57,372 nt of DNA from NCBI GenBank assembly GCA_003142475.1, contig PLMK01000072.1, positions 1 through 57,372 on the forward strand, read 5' to 3'. Under the pieces are notes generated by a model, which worked only from the letters and a program-made list of their open reading frames with translations, had not been told where the DNA came from and did no database searches. Made by a program: the position numbers and the translations under genes. This stretch comes from Ignavibacteriota bacterium. Lineage in GTDB: Bacteria; Bacteroidota; Ignavibacteria; UBA10030. Shown one piece after another: positions 19,409-28,377 of this stretch; position 1 is the stretch's first letter; every line of letters begins with the position of its first letter.

Positions 19409-20218
19409 ATGCATTACGATCCAATAAAAAAAGTCTTTGGTGATGTCATCCGTAAAAATCCGCGGTTGAGAATTCTGTTTTACAAACTGCTGGGGATTAT
19501 GTTTCTCCGTGAGTGGTACGTAAAACGCGAACTCCGGCATCAGCTTGGCAACTGGAACAAACCGTTCACTGTTTATGACGCTGGAAGTGGTTTCGGTCAG
19601 TATTCATATTACATCGCAAAACATTTTCCGCTTGCAACAATCTATGGCATTGACTTGAAAGAAGAACAAGTTGCCGACTGTAATAATTTCTTCCGCTCTG
19701 TCGGACTAACCCAGTGTTCATTTACCGTTGAGGATCTGACACAGATTCAACATTCAGATAAATTTGACTTCATTCTCTCTGTCGATGTAATGGAGCACAT
19801 CCCTGACGACATTGGTGTTTTCCATAATTTCTTCCAGGCACTAAGGTCTGGCGGAACACTGCTCATCAACACACCGTCAAACCTCGGTGGGTCGGACGCG
19901 CATTCTGATAACGAAGAAAGTTTCATCGGCGAGCATGCCCGCAATGGATACGGTGCGGAAGAAATTCAGAAGAAGTTGGAATTGGCGGGATTCAGAGTGG
20001 AATCAATTCGCTACACATACGGTACTTGGGGTGATCGATATTGGAAAATTGGCATCAAGTATCCGATGCAAATGCTAAATATTTCCAAGATTTTATTTGT
20101 TGTCCTTCCATTCTACTACATAATAGCTTTGCCGCTCATACTGCCGATGATGTGGTTAGACTACAATGCCGATAATAAAACAGGGACGGGTTTAAATGTG
20201 CTGGTGAAAAAAGTGTGA
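19409..20218 (+). CDS. Class I SAM-dependent methyltransferase with C-terminal hydrophobic segment
   Basis: 269 residues. Motif I is VYDAGSGFGQYSYYI, motif II YGIDLKEEQ, and LSVDVMEHIPDD plus LRSGGTLLINTP complete the ubiE/UbiG-like methyltransferase core. Residues ~225-252 are hydrophobic (ILFVVLPFYYIIALPLILPMMWL), so the protein may be tethered to the inner membrane. It lies between the GT9 and YfhO genes and probably modifies a lipid-linked glycan. The substrate is unknown. Confidence 0.8.
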   Translation: MHYDPIKKVFGDVIRKNPRLRILFYKLLGIMFLREWYVKRELRHQLGNWNKPFTVYDAGSGFGQYSYYIAKHFPLATIYGIDLKEEQVADCNNFFRSVGLTQCSFTVEDLTQIQHSDKFDFILSVDVMEHIPDDIGVFHNFFQALRSGGTLLINTPSNLGGSDAHSDNEESFIGEHARNGYGAEEIQKKLELAGFRVESIRYTYGTWGDRYWKIGIKYPMQMLNISKILFVVLPFYYIIALPLILPMMWLDYNADNKTGTGLNVLVKKV

Positions 20219-20347
20219 TGTTGTAAGAGACGACGAATTTATTGAATGTGAACCCATTTCTCTTTATTATGCTTTCGGTAAAAAATCAAAAATCTGCTGA
20301 TTGGCAGGTAGAGTATTCTCAATATTCATAAGGAATAGAAAACACTT

Positions 20348-22900
20348 ATGGCAAAGAATGTAAGAGAACAGGCTCGCACTCCAAAATCTGCACGCGTTGA
20401 ACATCCTCTCATCCCGCCAAAGTATCAGCACTTTGCTGCAATTGTTCTTATTTATATCAGCTTGCTGGTCTTTTTTCATTCCATTATTTTTGACGGTAAA
20501 ATGTACCAATCTGCCGATACCATCGCATCGCACAGTTGGGAAACTCTCTATAAAGATGCAAAAGCGGAGGGCATTTTCCCGCTGTGGAATCCCTATATAT
20601 TCTGCGGCATGCCTGGATATGCGAGTGTAACGTTTGCCGTACAACGAACATTCGATATCACCACATTCATTTGGGAACAAATCGTCCGCAAAGTTCTTAC
20701 ATATTTCTTTTTTGATGATGGCAGTCAATCGGGCACCTGGTTGTTGTACTATTTAGTGTATGGTATTGGAATCTATTTATTCGCCTATCAGAAACTGAAA
20801 AATAAATCTGTCGCGGTTATTGTGTCGTTGATGGCTTTGTATGCAACATACGTTGCACTTCTTATTATGATGGGGCACATGACAAAGCTTGCAGTCCTGG
20901 CATGGTTCCCCTATGTTTTTTTAATTGTAGATAAACTACGTGAAAAATTTTCTCTTCTCTGGGCACTTATACTTATCCTTGTCATACGTCTCTTAATAGA
21001 GCCAGTTCATGTGCAATTTATTTACTATAGCTATTTAGCATTAGGATTGTATCTGCTGTTTTTCTTTATTCGCGCATTATTTAAAAAAGAGAACTGGCGA
21101 AATGTTCTTATCAGCGGGGCAACATTAGTTGTTGCATCCCTTTTTGCATTTCTCATGGGCGCAGACCAATATTTCTCAACTCTTGAATACAATCCCTATT
21201 CAATACGAGGCGCCAATCCGATTATTCAAACATCTGCATCACATCAAACAAAAACCATAGAGGGTGGTCTCGACTACGATTATGCGACAAGCTATTCATT
21301 CAGTCCCGGCGAACTCATGACATTCTTCGTGCCGTCATGGTACGGATTTGGACCACTTTCTTATCAGGGTCCGTTGACGGGGAATCAGCCTCAGCGATTA
21401 TATTTCTATTTGGGACAGCAACCGATTGTGGATGGCCCGCAGTATATGGGCATCATTGTTATTATTCTCGCCATGGTGGGTATATATCGTTTTCGGAAAG
21501 ATCCGTTTGTTCAGTTCTTGGGTGGATTAATTGTCTTTGCGCTTTTTGTTTCATTTGGCAGAGATTTACCATTCATCTACGATCTGATGTATCGGTTTGT
21601 ACCGATGTTCAACAAATTCCGCGCACCGGTTCTCATTCTTATGCTCGTGCAATTCTGTACACCGATGCTTGCCGGTTATGGAATAACATCGTTCTTAACG
21701 GAACGCAATAAAACGATGAGTCAAGCTCAAGAAAAGAAATGGAAATATATTCTTGGTGGACTCGGTCTCGGTGCCGTGGTGTCACTTGTAGGGTCAAGCC
21801 TCATCAAGGATTTCTATTCTTCGTTCTTCCCTCTTCAAGAAATCGGTAAAGCGCTTTCGCGTTCTTATGGTCAATTAAATCCGACTGTTGTTGGAATGTT
21901 CTATGATTTTATTAGTTCATCTGTCCTTTCAGACATACTTGTTGGATTTATTTTATTGCTCTTCATGTTTGGAGCTTTCTATTATTATCAAAAAGGAAAA
22001 TTAAAACTTCCAACCTTGTACGGTATGCTCATTGTTGTCGTTCTTTTTGACCTTTGGCGTGTTGCATGGAAAACTTCAGATCCAAAAAGTCAGCAGGAAA
22101 CCATGCAAATGACGGCGATACCTGATTTCGTAAAAGTATTGGAACAGGACACAACACAATTTCGCGTATTGAAAATGATTGATGGTCAGCCTGTTTATGA
22201 TAACTCGCTCGCCTACTGGCGTTTACAAAACGCCTACGGTTATCAGGGGGCAAAGATGCGCGCGTATCAGGACATGGTTGATGTTGCCGGACTTGGCAAT
22301 CCGCTCGTGTGGCAAATGATGAACATCAAATATCTCATTACCAATAGGGATGAGTCAAACCCTGGATTAGTGCAAGTATATAATAGTCCAGGAACAAAGG
22401 TCTACGCCTTCCGATCATGGCTGCCCAGAGCGTTCTTTGTGAATCGATGTGAAGTAAGCGACAGTTTGAGCACTCTAAATAAAATAGCTGCAATGTCATT
22501 CAATCCACGCGATATTGCCTATCTCTCAAAAACCAATACTGCAAATATCGATCCTCCATTACAAGGAGCAGAAGCAACGATTGTGCACTATGGAATTCAA
22601 GATATCGAAGTGCATGCGACAGCCACAGGTAACAACCTCTTATTCCTCAGTGAAACGTACTATCCAAAAGGATGGAAAGCATATATTGATGGGAATGAGG
22701 TGGAGATTCTTCGTCTTGATTATTTGTTCCGTGGCGTAATTATTCCACAGGGCTCACACACACTAGTGATGAAATTTGAGCCTGCATCCTTTATAATTGG
22801 CAAAAACATTAGCCTAGGAACCAATCTGTTAGTTCTCAGCGGTCTTTTGGTGTTTGCGATACAATATTTCTTTCAAAAAAAGAAAGAATCACAAGTTTGA
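20348..22900 (+). CDS. YfhO-family multi-spanning membrane protein
   Basis: 850 residues with a dozen or more hydrophobic helices, then a ~220-residue soluble C-terminal domain ending in one further helix. The early signature NPYIFCGMPGYAS and the late ETYYPKGWKAYIDG motif are typical of the YfhO family. These are GT-C-like proteins proposed to add sugars to lipid-linked or teichoic-type polymers outside the membrane. Here it lies directly before the CDP-sugar genes, which supports a role in decorating the same surface glycan. The reaction is inferred, not shown. Confidence 0.82.
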   Translation: MAKNVREQARTPKSARVEHPLIPPKYQHFAAIVLIYISLLVFFHSIIFDGKMYQSADTIASHSWETLYKDAKAEGIFPLWNPYIFCGMPGYASVTFAVQRTFDITTFIWEQIVRKVLTYFFFDDGSQSGTWLLYYLVYGIGIYLFAYQKLKNKSVAVIVSLMALYATYVALLIMMGHMTKLAVLAWFPYVFLIVDKLREKFSLLWALILILVIRLLIEPVHVQFIYYSYLALGLYLLFFFIRALFKKENWRNVLISGATLVVASLFAFLMGADQYFSTLEYNPYSIRGANPIIQTSASHQTKTIEGGLDYDYATSYSFSPGELMTFFVPSWYGFGPLSYQGPLTGNQPQRLYFYLGQQPIVDGPQYMGIIVIILAMVGIYRFRKDPFVQFLGGLIVFALFVSFGRDLPFIYDLMYRFVPMFNKFRAPVLILMLVQFCTPMLAGYGITSFLTERNKTMSQAQEKKWKYILGGLGLGAVVSLVGSSLIKDFYSSFFPLQEIGKALSRSYGQLNPTVVGMFYDFISSSVLSDILVGFILLLFMFGAFYYYQKGKLKLPTLYGMLIVVVLFDLWRVAWKTSDPKSQQETMQMTAIPDFVKVLEQDTTQFRVLKMIDGQPVYDNSLAYWRLQNAYGYQGAKMRAYQDMVDVAGLGNPLVWQMMNIKYLITNRDESNPGLVQVYNSPGTKVYAFRSWLPRAFFVNRCEVSDSLSTLNKIAAMSFNPRDIAYLSKTNTANIDPPLQGAEATIVHYGIQDIEVHATATGNNLLFLSETYYPKGWKAYIDGNEVEILRLDYLFRGVIIPQGSHTLVMKFEPASFIIGKNISLGTNLLVLSGLLVFAIQYFFQKKKESQV

Positions 22901-22933
22901 GATGAAGTTGAATATTTACAGAAAGGATTTTAA

Positions 22934-23716
22934 ATGAAAGCGGTGATTTTATGCGGTGGTAAGGGAACACGGATCAAAGGGATATCCGAATCACTTCCTA
23001 AACCAATGGTACCTATCGGCGGCATGCCTATTTTATGGCACATCATGAAAAACTATTCCCATCACGGAATCAAGGAATTCATTCTGTGTTTGGGTTATAA
23101 ATCATGGGAGATTAAAGAATTCTTTGTGAACTATAAGACTATTTGCCATGATTTCACAATAAATCTTAAAAACGACCATTTGGACATTCACAATACATTG
23201 GAAGATTCGGACTGGAAAGTGACGCTTGCCGATACAGGGGAAAATACTATGACAGGTGGGCGTCTGTCGCGCGTAAAAAAATATTTAGAAGGTGAGGAGC
23301 TGTTTTGTCTCACCTATGGTGATGGTCTTTCTGATATAAACATCCGGGAGAGTATAGAATTCCATAGGAAATCCGGAAAAATCTGCACGTTGACTGCCGT
23401 ACATCCTTCTTCGCGATTTGGTGAAATTACATTCAAAGATTCCATCGTTACAAATTTTAACGAAAAAGCGAATATTGGACAAGGATGGATTAACGGCGGA
23501 TTTATGGTCTTCGACAATAAAAAACTCTGGGATTATTTATGGTCAGATGACGATCTTGTGCTAGAACGAGATACACTCCCTGCCCTAGTAAAAGACAATC
23601 AGCTGGGGGCATTTCAACATGAGGGTTTCTGGCTTGGTATGGATACACCACGAGAATATGAATCCTTAAATGAAATGTGGGTAAGCGGTAATGCTCTTTG
23701 GAAAATCTGGACTTAA
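22934..23716 (+). CDS. rfbF: Glucose-1-phosphate cytidylyltransferase
   Basis: 260 residues, full length. It makes CDP-glucose from CTP and glucose-1-phosphate, the entry into CDP-3,6-dideoxy and CDP-6-deoxy sugars. The nucleotidyltransferase signature is AVILCGGKGTRIKG followed by LPKPMVPIGGMPILWHIM. Later RfbF features are FCLTYGDGLSDI and the GFWLGMDTPREYE tail. A clear AGAAAGGA ribosome-binding site precedes the ATG. rfbG starts 6 bp after its stop. Confidence 0.95.
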   Translation: MKAVILCGGKGTRIKGISESLPKPMVPIGGMPILWHIMKNYSHHGIKEFILCLGYKSWEIKEFFVNYKTICHDFTINLKNDHLDIHNTLEDSDWKVTLADTGENTMTGGRLSRVKKYLEGEELFCLTYGDGLSDINIRESIEFHRKSGKICTLTAVHPSSRFGEITFKDSIVTNFNEKANIGQGWINGGFMVFDNKKLWDYLWSDDDLVLERDTLPALVKDNQLGAFQHEGFWLGMDTPREYESLNEMWVSGNALWKIWT

Positions 23717-23722
23717 AATTCT

Positions 23723-24826
23723 ATGGAACATTCTTTTAAAAAATTTTTTCGGGACAAACGTGTTTTAGTAACAGGACACACTGGTTTCAAGGGAGCTTGG
23801 CTCAGCATCTGGCTTAATGAGCTTGGTGCAAAAGTATTTGGATACTCATTGGATCCTCCATCGCAACCGAATATTTATGAATTGTGTGGTCTAGACAGTC
23901 GCATTGAAAAAGTACATGCTGATGTTCAGAATTTTGATACAATAAAGAAATATATTTCAGAAGTGAAACCAGATGTTGTGTTCCACTTAGCTGCTCAAGC
24001 GCTGGTACGATATTCTTATGAAGTTCCCCAATTAACAATGAGAACTAATGTTCTCGGAACATTAAATATTCTCGAAGCAGTCAAAGAATCTGATTCGGTT
24101 AAATCGCTCGTCATTGTCACAAGCGATAAATGCTACGAGAATCATGAACAGGTCTGGGGATATAAGGAGAGCGATCCTTTAGGCGGGGAAGATCCGTACA
24201 GCGCTTCAAAGGCGGCGGCAGAAATTATTTTTCGTTCCTATCTCAAATCTTTCTTTCGACATAAGGAAAATCTCGGTGCTGTAAGCGTGCGCGCAGGAAA
24301 TGTCATTGGAGGAGGAGATTGGGCAAAGGACAGAATCGTACCGGATGCTATCAGATCCTTGAGCAAAGGGGAGTTAATTCAAATACGAAATCCCATGGCT
24401 ATGCGTCCATGGCAGCATGTGTTGGAACCGCTCAGTGGTTATTTATGGTTGGCTGCACGTGCAAGTGATGATCCGACCGGATTTTCTGGCGCATGGAACT
24501 TTGGGCCAAACGATAATTCTGCAAAATGTGTACGTGATCTTGTTGAAGCTATCATTGGTAAATGGAAAAGCGGTGGATTCGAAGTTTTACAACAAGAGGG
24601 ACAAAAACTCCATGAAGCAGGCTGGTTACGATTGACCTGTGATAAAGCCCATGTCATGCTTCCCTGGTCTGCGGTGCTCACTTTCGACGAAAATATAAAA
24701 CTTACAGTAGACTGGTATAAAAAGTATCACGAGAGCCCTGATCAAAACCTGTATCACTACACCGTCCACCAAATACAGCAGTATACAGAATTGGCACATA
24801 AGAGAGATCAAATTTGGGCATCTTAA
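23723..24826 (+). CDS. rfbG: CDP-glucose 4,6-dehydratase
   Basis: 367 residues, short-chain dehydrogenase fold. It converts CDP-glucose to CDP-4-keto-6-deoxyglucose with bound NAD+. The Rossmann motif is VLVTGHTGFKGAWL, the active site has TSDKCYEN and YSASKAAAE (the Tyr-x3-Lys pair), and RAGNVIGGGDWAKDRIVPD and RPWQHVLEP are RfbG hallmarks. It supplies the 4-keto sugar used by the C-methyltransferase, epimerase and reductase downstream. Confidence 0.95.
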   Translation: MEHSFKKFFRDKRVLVTGHTGFKGAWLSIWLNELGAKVFGYSLDPPSQPNIYELCGLDSRIEKVHADVQNFDTIKKYISEVKPDVVFHLAAQALVRYSYEVPQLTMRTNVLGTLNILEAVKESDSVKSLVIVTSDKCYENHEQVWGYKESDPLGGEDPYSASKAAAEIIFRSYLKSFFRHKENLGAVSVRAGNVIGGGDWAKDRIVPDAIRSLSKGELIQIRNPMAMRPWQHVLEPLSGYLWLAARASDDPTGFSGAWNFGPNDNSAKCVRDLVEAIIGKWKSGGFEVLQQEGQKLHEAGWLRLTCDKAHVMLPWSAVLTFDENIKLTVDWYKKYHESPDQNLYHYTVHQIQQYTELAHKRDQIWAS

Positions 24827-24903
24827 GATCAGAAATCAGGATCTGATAATCACGCGTTTAATATCTGATTAATATTTTTATAATAAAAACCTATTATGTG
24901 AAA

Positions 24904-26157
24904 ATGAATATAAATCAAACAGAAATCGTTTGCCGCTCATGTAATTTCTCCCAGCTTGTACCGATCTTATCGTTAGGTCAGATGCCATTAGCGAATGCCT
25001 TGCTGACTCAAGCTCAACTCGACCAGCCGGAATCAACCTATCCACTGAATTTTGTATTTTGTCCGCAATGCAGTTTAGTGCAGATCACAGAGACAATTCC
25101 TCCGGAACAATTATTTCGAGAATACTTTTATTTTTCTTCCGTCTCTGACACTGTTTTGGAAAATGCTAAGAACATTGCAAACCGTTTAGTCATAGACAGA
25201 AATTTAACTTCATCAAGTTTGGTTGCTGAGATTGCCAGCAACGATGGCTATCTTTTAAAGAACTATCTGGACAAGAATATTCCGGTCTTAGGAATAGAAC
25301 CAGCAGAGAATATCGCACACGTAGCAGAAAAAAGTGGTATTCGTACTCTCTGTGAATTTTTCGATGAAATAGTAGCGCAGCGATTACGGACACAGGACAA
25401 ACAAGCAGATGTGATCCATGCCAATAATGTTGTTGCCCATGTCGCCAATCTTCATGGTGTTGTGGAGGGAATTAATGTACTTTTGAAACCCGATGGTGTC
25501 GCCGTCATTGAAAATCATTATATAAAGGATCTCGTTGAACATATCGAGTTTGATTCCATTTACCACGAACATCTGTGTTATTACTCAGTAACCTCGTTTC
25601 AAAAGTTGTTCCGCCAGCACAATCTCGTTCTGGTAGACGCCGAGAGGCTGCCAATCCACGGAGGCTCCATCCGAGTTTTCTTTCAACGCAAGGATGGTCC
25701 ATGTAGCATGGCAAAAGACGGTGCCACAAGAGTGAAGAGATTACTTGAAGAAGAGGCTGCCTGGGGTGTTGATCGATTTGAAGTATATAAAGGTTTTAGT
25801 GAAAAAGTAGAGCAGACAAAACGAGAATTGGTTTCGATTTTACGAAAGTTAAAAGCAGAAGACAAGAAGATTGCTGTCTATGGGGCGTCCGCAAAGAGCA
25901 CTACTTTGCTGAACTATTATGGGATCGGATCAAATATTCTCAGTTATGTGGTCGATAGAGGATCTGCGAAGCAGGGACGCTATACACCAGGAACCCATCT
26001 TCGCATTTATCCACCGGAACAGTTGCTGGAGACTCAACCGGATTATGTACTCCTGCTCTCATGGAATTTTGCCGACGAGGTACTGCTTCAGCAAGCTGAA
26101 TATCGTCGACGCGGCGGAAAATTTATTATCCCTATCCCCAATTTAAAAATTGTATAA
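24904..26157 (+). CDS. Sugar C-methyltransferase (TylCIII/TcaB9/NovU-like)
   Basis: 418 residues in three parts. A zinc-binding N-terminal domain has CRSC (residues ~8-11) and CPQC (~56-59). The SAM-binding core has AEIASNDGYLL. A C-terminal methyltransferase-14 domain has VYGASAKSTTLLNYYG. The motif YHEHLCYYS matches the Glu-His catalytic pair of the C-3 methyltransferases that act on NDP-4-keto-6-deoxy sugars. Its place between rfbG and an RmlC-like epimerase says the product is a branched C-methyl deoxysugar, most likely at C-3. The start may be this ATG or a GTG two codons earlier; neither has a good ribosome-binding site. Confidence 0.88.
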   Translation: MNINQTEIVCRSCNFSQLVPILSLGQMPLANALLTQAQLDQPESTYPLNFVFCPQCSLVQITETIPPEQLFREYFYFSSVSDTVLENAKNIANRLVIDRNLTSSSLVAEIASNDGYLLKNYLDKNIPVLGIEPAENIAHVAEKSGIRTLCEFFDEIVAQRLRTQDKQADVIHANNVVAHVANLHGVVEGINVLLKPDGVAVIENHYIKDLVEHIEFDSIYHEHLCYYSVTSFQKLFRQHNLVLVDAERLPIHGGSIRVFFQRKDGPCSMAKDGATRVKRLLEEEAAWGVDRFEVYKGFSEKVEQTKRELVSILRKLKAEDKKIAVYGASAKSTTLLNYYGIGSNILSYVVDRGSAKQGRYTPGTHLRIYPPEQLLETQPDYVLLLSWNFADEVLLQQAEYRRRGGKFIIPIPNLKIV

Positions 26158-26162
26158 CAAAA

Positions 26163-26693
26163 ATGATCTTTTCTCAAACAGCTATCCCTGGTGCTTTTCT
26201 TATTTCTCTGAATCGTAGTGAAGATGAGCGTGGTTTTTTCGCTCGTACATTCTGCCGCTCAGAATTTGAAGAACACGGGCTCAATCCAGATTGTGCGCAA
26301 TGTAGCATCTCTTTTAATAAACAACGGGGCACTTTGCGTGGTATGCATTTCCAAAAACCACCGTTTGAAGAGACAAAAGTCGTACGTTGCACGATGGGTA
26401 CATTGTTTGATGTTATTATTGATCTGAGACCTGACTCGCCGACATTTAAACATTGGCTGTCATTTGAATTGAGTGCTGAGAACCGATCGATGTTGTATAT
26501 TCCACGAGGTCTAGCTCACGGATTCCTGACACAGGAAGACAACACTGAGGTATTCTATCAGATGTCTGTTCAATATGTCCCTGAATCTACCGCAGGCATT
26601 CGATGGAACGACTCTGCTTTCGGGATCCAATGGCCTGAGCCTCCACGTATTATTTCAATAAAAGATCAGGAATATACGGATTTCATCTCATGA
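26163..26693 (+). CDS. rfbC: NDP-4-keto-6-deoxysugar 3,5-epimerase (RmlC-like)
   Basis: 176 residues, cupin fold. It carries the RmlC signature: DERGFFARTF, the catalytic His in LRGMHFQKP, IDLRPDSPTF, IPRGLAHGFL and the Tyr in FYQMSVQYVPES followed by GIRWND. The neighbours use CDP sugars, so the substrate is probably the C-methylated CDP-4-keto-6-deoxyhexose rather than dTDP-rhamnose precursors. No rmlA, rmlB or rmlD is present. Epimerisation may be at C-3, C-5 or both. The stop overlaps the next start (ATGA). Confidence 0.88.
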   Translation: MIFSQTAIPGAFLISLNRSEDERGFFARTFCRSEFEEHGLNPDCAQCSISFNKQRGTLRGMHFQKPPFEETKVVRCTMGTLFDVIIDLRPDSPTFKHWLSFELSAENRSMLYIPRGLAHGFLTQEDNTEVFYQMSVQYVPESTAGIRWNDSAFGIQWPEPPRIISIKDQEYTDFIS

Positions 26694-27610
26694 AGAAAGT
26701 TCTCGTCACAGGCGGCAGCGGATTTATCGGTCGGCATTGTCTGCCATTACTCGTAGCAGACGGTTATGAAGTTCACGCTGTGTCCATCATACCAGAAGAT
26801 CCTCTGCTTCATATTCATTGGCATGTAGTCGATTTGCTGAATTCAAGAGAAGTGAATAAACTCGTTGCTGAAGTAAAACCGACACACCTCCTTCATTTAT
26901 CCTGGTATACGGTCATGGGAAAGTACTGGACGTCGCTGGAGAACATTCGTTGGGTTCAGGCAAGTTTGGAATTACTTCGAGTATTTGCGGCAAACAATGG
27001 AAAGCGGATAGTGATGGCAGGAACATGCGCGGAGTACGATTGGAACTATGAATTATATTCCGAACAGACCACACCCCTCAAACCTTCAACGCTCTATGGT
27101 GCATGTAAGCACGCACTGCAGGTCATAGTGGATGCCTTTTGCAAGCAAACCGGAGTGAGCTACGCTTGGGGACGAATTTTCTTTCTCTATGGCCCGTACG
27201 AACATCCGGATCGACTTGTCTCTTCTGTGATTCGTTCATTCTTGCAAGGAGAACCGGCACGTTGTTCTCATGGCAATCAGATACGGGATTTCCTTCATGT
27301 GGAAGATGTCGCTTATGCATTTGTTGCGCTTCTTAATTCCGATATCGAGGGTCCTGTGAACATTGGACAAGGAACACCGGTGGCCATTCGTGAGGTTGTT
27401 GAGATAATCGGTGACCAATTACATAGCAAGCATTTGATTCAACTTGGAGCGCTGCCCGCTCCACCCAATGATCCACCGGTCTTGATTGCCGATACACACC
27501 GCATTCAAAGCATTGGCTGGCATCCGAAGTACAATTTGAAAACCGGATTAGAACAAACAATTACTTGGTGGAAAACGAACCTTATCACTGCTCAAAGATC
27601 ACAAAAATGA
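26690..27610 (+). CDS. NAD(P)-dependent sugar 4-ketoreductase/epimerase (extended SDR)
   Basis: 306 residues. The NAD-binding motif is VLVTGGSGFIGRHC and the catalytic pair lies in STLYGACKHAL, with the SDR Thr/Ser position in MAGTCAEYD. Coming last in the rfbF-rfbG-methyltransferase-epimerase series, it is the expected 4-ketoreductase that finishes the CDP-6-deoxy-C-methylhexose. A pure 4-epimerase role is the alternative. It is coupled by ATGA overlaps at both ends. Confidence 0.85.
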   Translation: MKKVLVTGGSGFIGRHCLPLLVADGYEVHAVSIIPEDPLLHIHWHVVDLLNSREVNKLVAEVKPTHLLHLSWYTVMGKYWTSLENIRWVQASLELLRVFAANNGKRIVMAGTCAEYDWNYELYSEQTTPLKPSTLYGACKHALQVIVDAFCKQTGVSYAWGRIFFLYGPYEHPDRLVSSVIRSFLQGEPARCSHGNQIRDFLHVEDVAYAFVALLNSDIEGPVNIGQGTPVAIREVVEIIGDQLHSKHLIQLGALPAPPNDPPVLIADTHRIQSIGWHPKYNLKTGLEQTITWWKTNLITAQRSQK

Positions 27611-28371
27611 AACTCACAATAGATACAAATTCAAAAATATTAACTTACGAGATTGATGGACGCACACAAAATATTGATTTGTATTCAAAAGAAGCGTTTG
27701 AATTGATATCGAAGCAATGGCTCAAGGTAGGATGGAATCAAAAATATCCATACACTTTCAGTTGGATGGGACGACCTATCATTCAATTACCCGAGGATAT
27801 GATTCGCATCCAGGAAGTGATTTACCGCGTCAAACCGGATGTGATCATTGAAACAGGAATTGCACATGGCGGATCTCTGATTTATTATGCCAGCATTTGC
27901 AAAGCGATGGGAAAAGGAAGAGTTATTGGAATAGATATTGAGATTCGTCCACACAACGCCCAAGCAATTAAAGCACATGAATTATTCGGATTTCTTACTC
28001 TTGTCGAGGGAAGTTCGACTGATCCTGAGATTGTTACGAGAGTAAAGAATATGGTCAAACCCGGGGAAACCGTTCTAGTGATTCTTGACTCCAACCATAC
28101 AAAACAGCATGTCGCAGATGAACTTGAAGCGTATTATACTCTTGTTACTCCAAATTCATATATTGTTGCGACAGACGGAAGCATGCTCGATTTATTTGAT
28201 GTACCGCGAGGAAAACCAGATTGGAAATGGAATAACCCAACTGCTGCTGCTGCTGAATTCCAGCACAACCATCCGGAGTTTACAATAGAACAACCAGAGT
28301 GGCCTTTTAATGAAAGCGAGCTTTCGCTCAATATTACTCATTGGCCGGGCGCCTGGCTGAAGAAGAAATAA
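27607..28371 (+). CDS. CmcI/RmtA-like methyltransferase (cephalosporin hydroxylase family)
   Basis: 254 residues from the ATG at 27607, which overlaps the preceding stop (ATGA). The SAM-binding core is DVIIETGIAHGGSLIYYAS and the metal-ligand region is VIGIDIEIRPHN, with LVILDSNHTKQHV following. The family name comes from CmcI, but most members are sugar O-methyltransferases such as those acting on rhamnosyl residues. Following directly on the C-methyl sugar genes, it probably O-methylates that sugar or its polymer. An upstream in-frame start at 27565 lies inside the previous gene and is less likely. Confidence 0.82.
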   Translation: MKLTIDTNSKILTYEIDGRTQNIDLYSKEAFELISKQWLKVGWNQKYPYTFSWMGRPIIQLPEDMIRIQEVIYRVKPDVIIETGIAHGGSLIYYASICKAMGKGRVIGIDIEIRPHNAQAIKAHELFGFLTLVEGSSTDPEIVTRVKNMVKPGETVLVILDSNHTKQHVADELEAYYTLVTPNSYIVATDGSMLDLFDVPRGKPDWKWNNPTAAAAEFQHNHPEFTIEQPEWPFNESELSLNITHWPGAWLKKK

Positions 28372-28377
28372 CGCTTC

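Noticed and set aside
24828-24847. Possible terminator hairpin between rfbG and the C-methyltransferase gene
   Set aside because: Arms are only 6 bp (ATCAGA/TCTGAT) and AT-rich with an 8-nt loop, and a terminator in mid-pathway would be odd.
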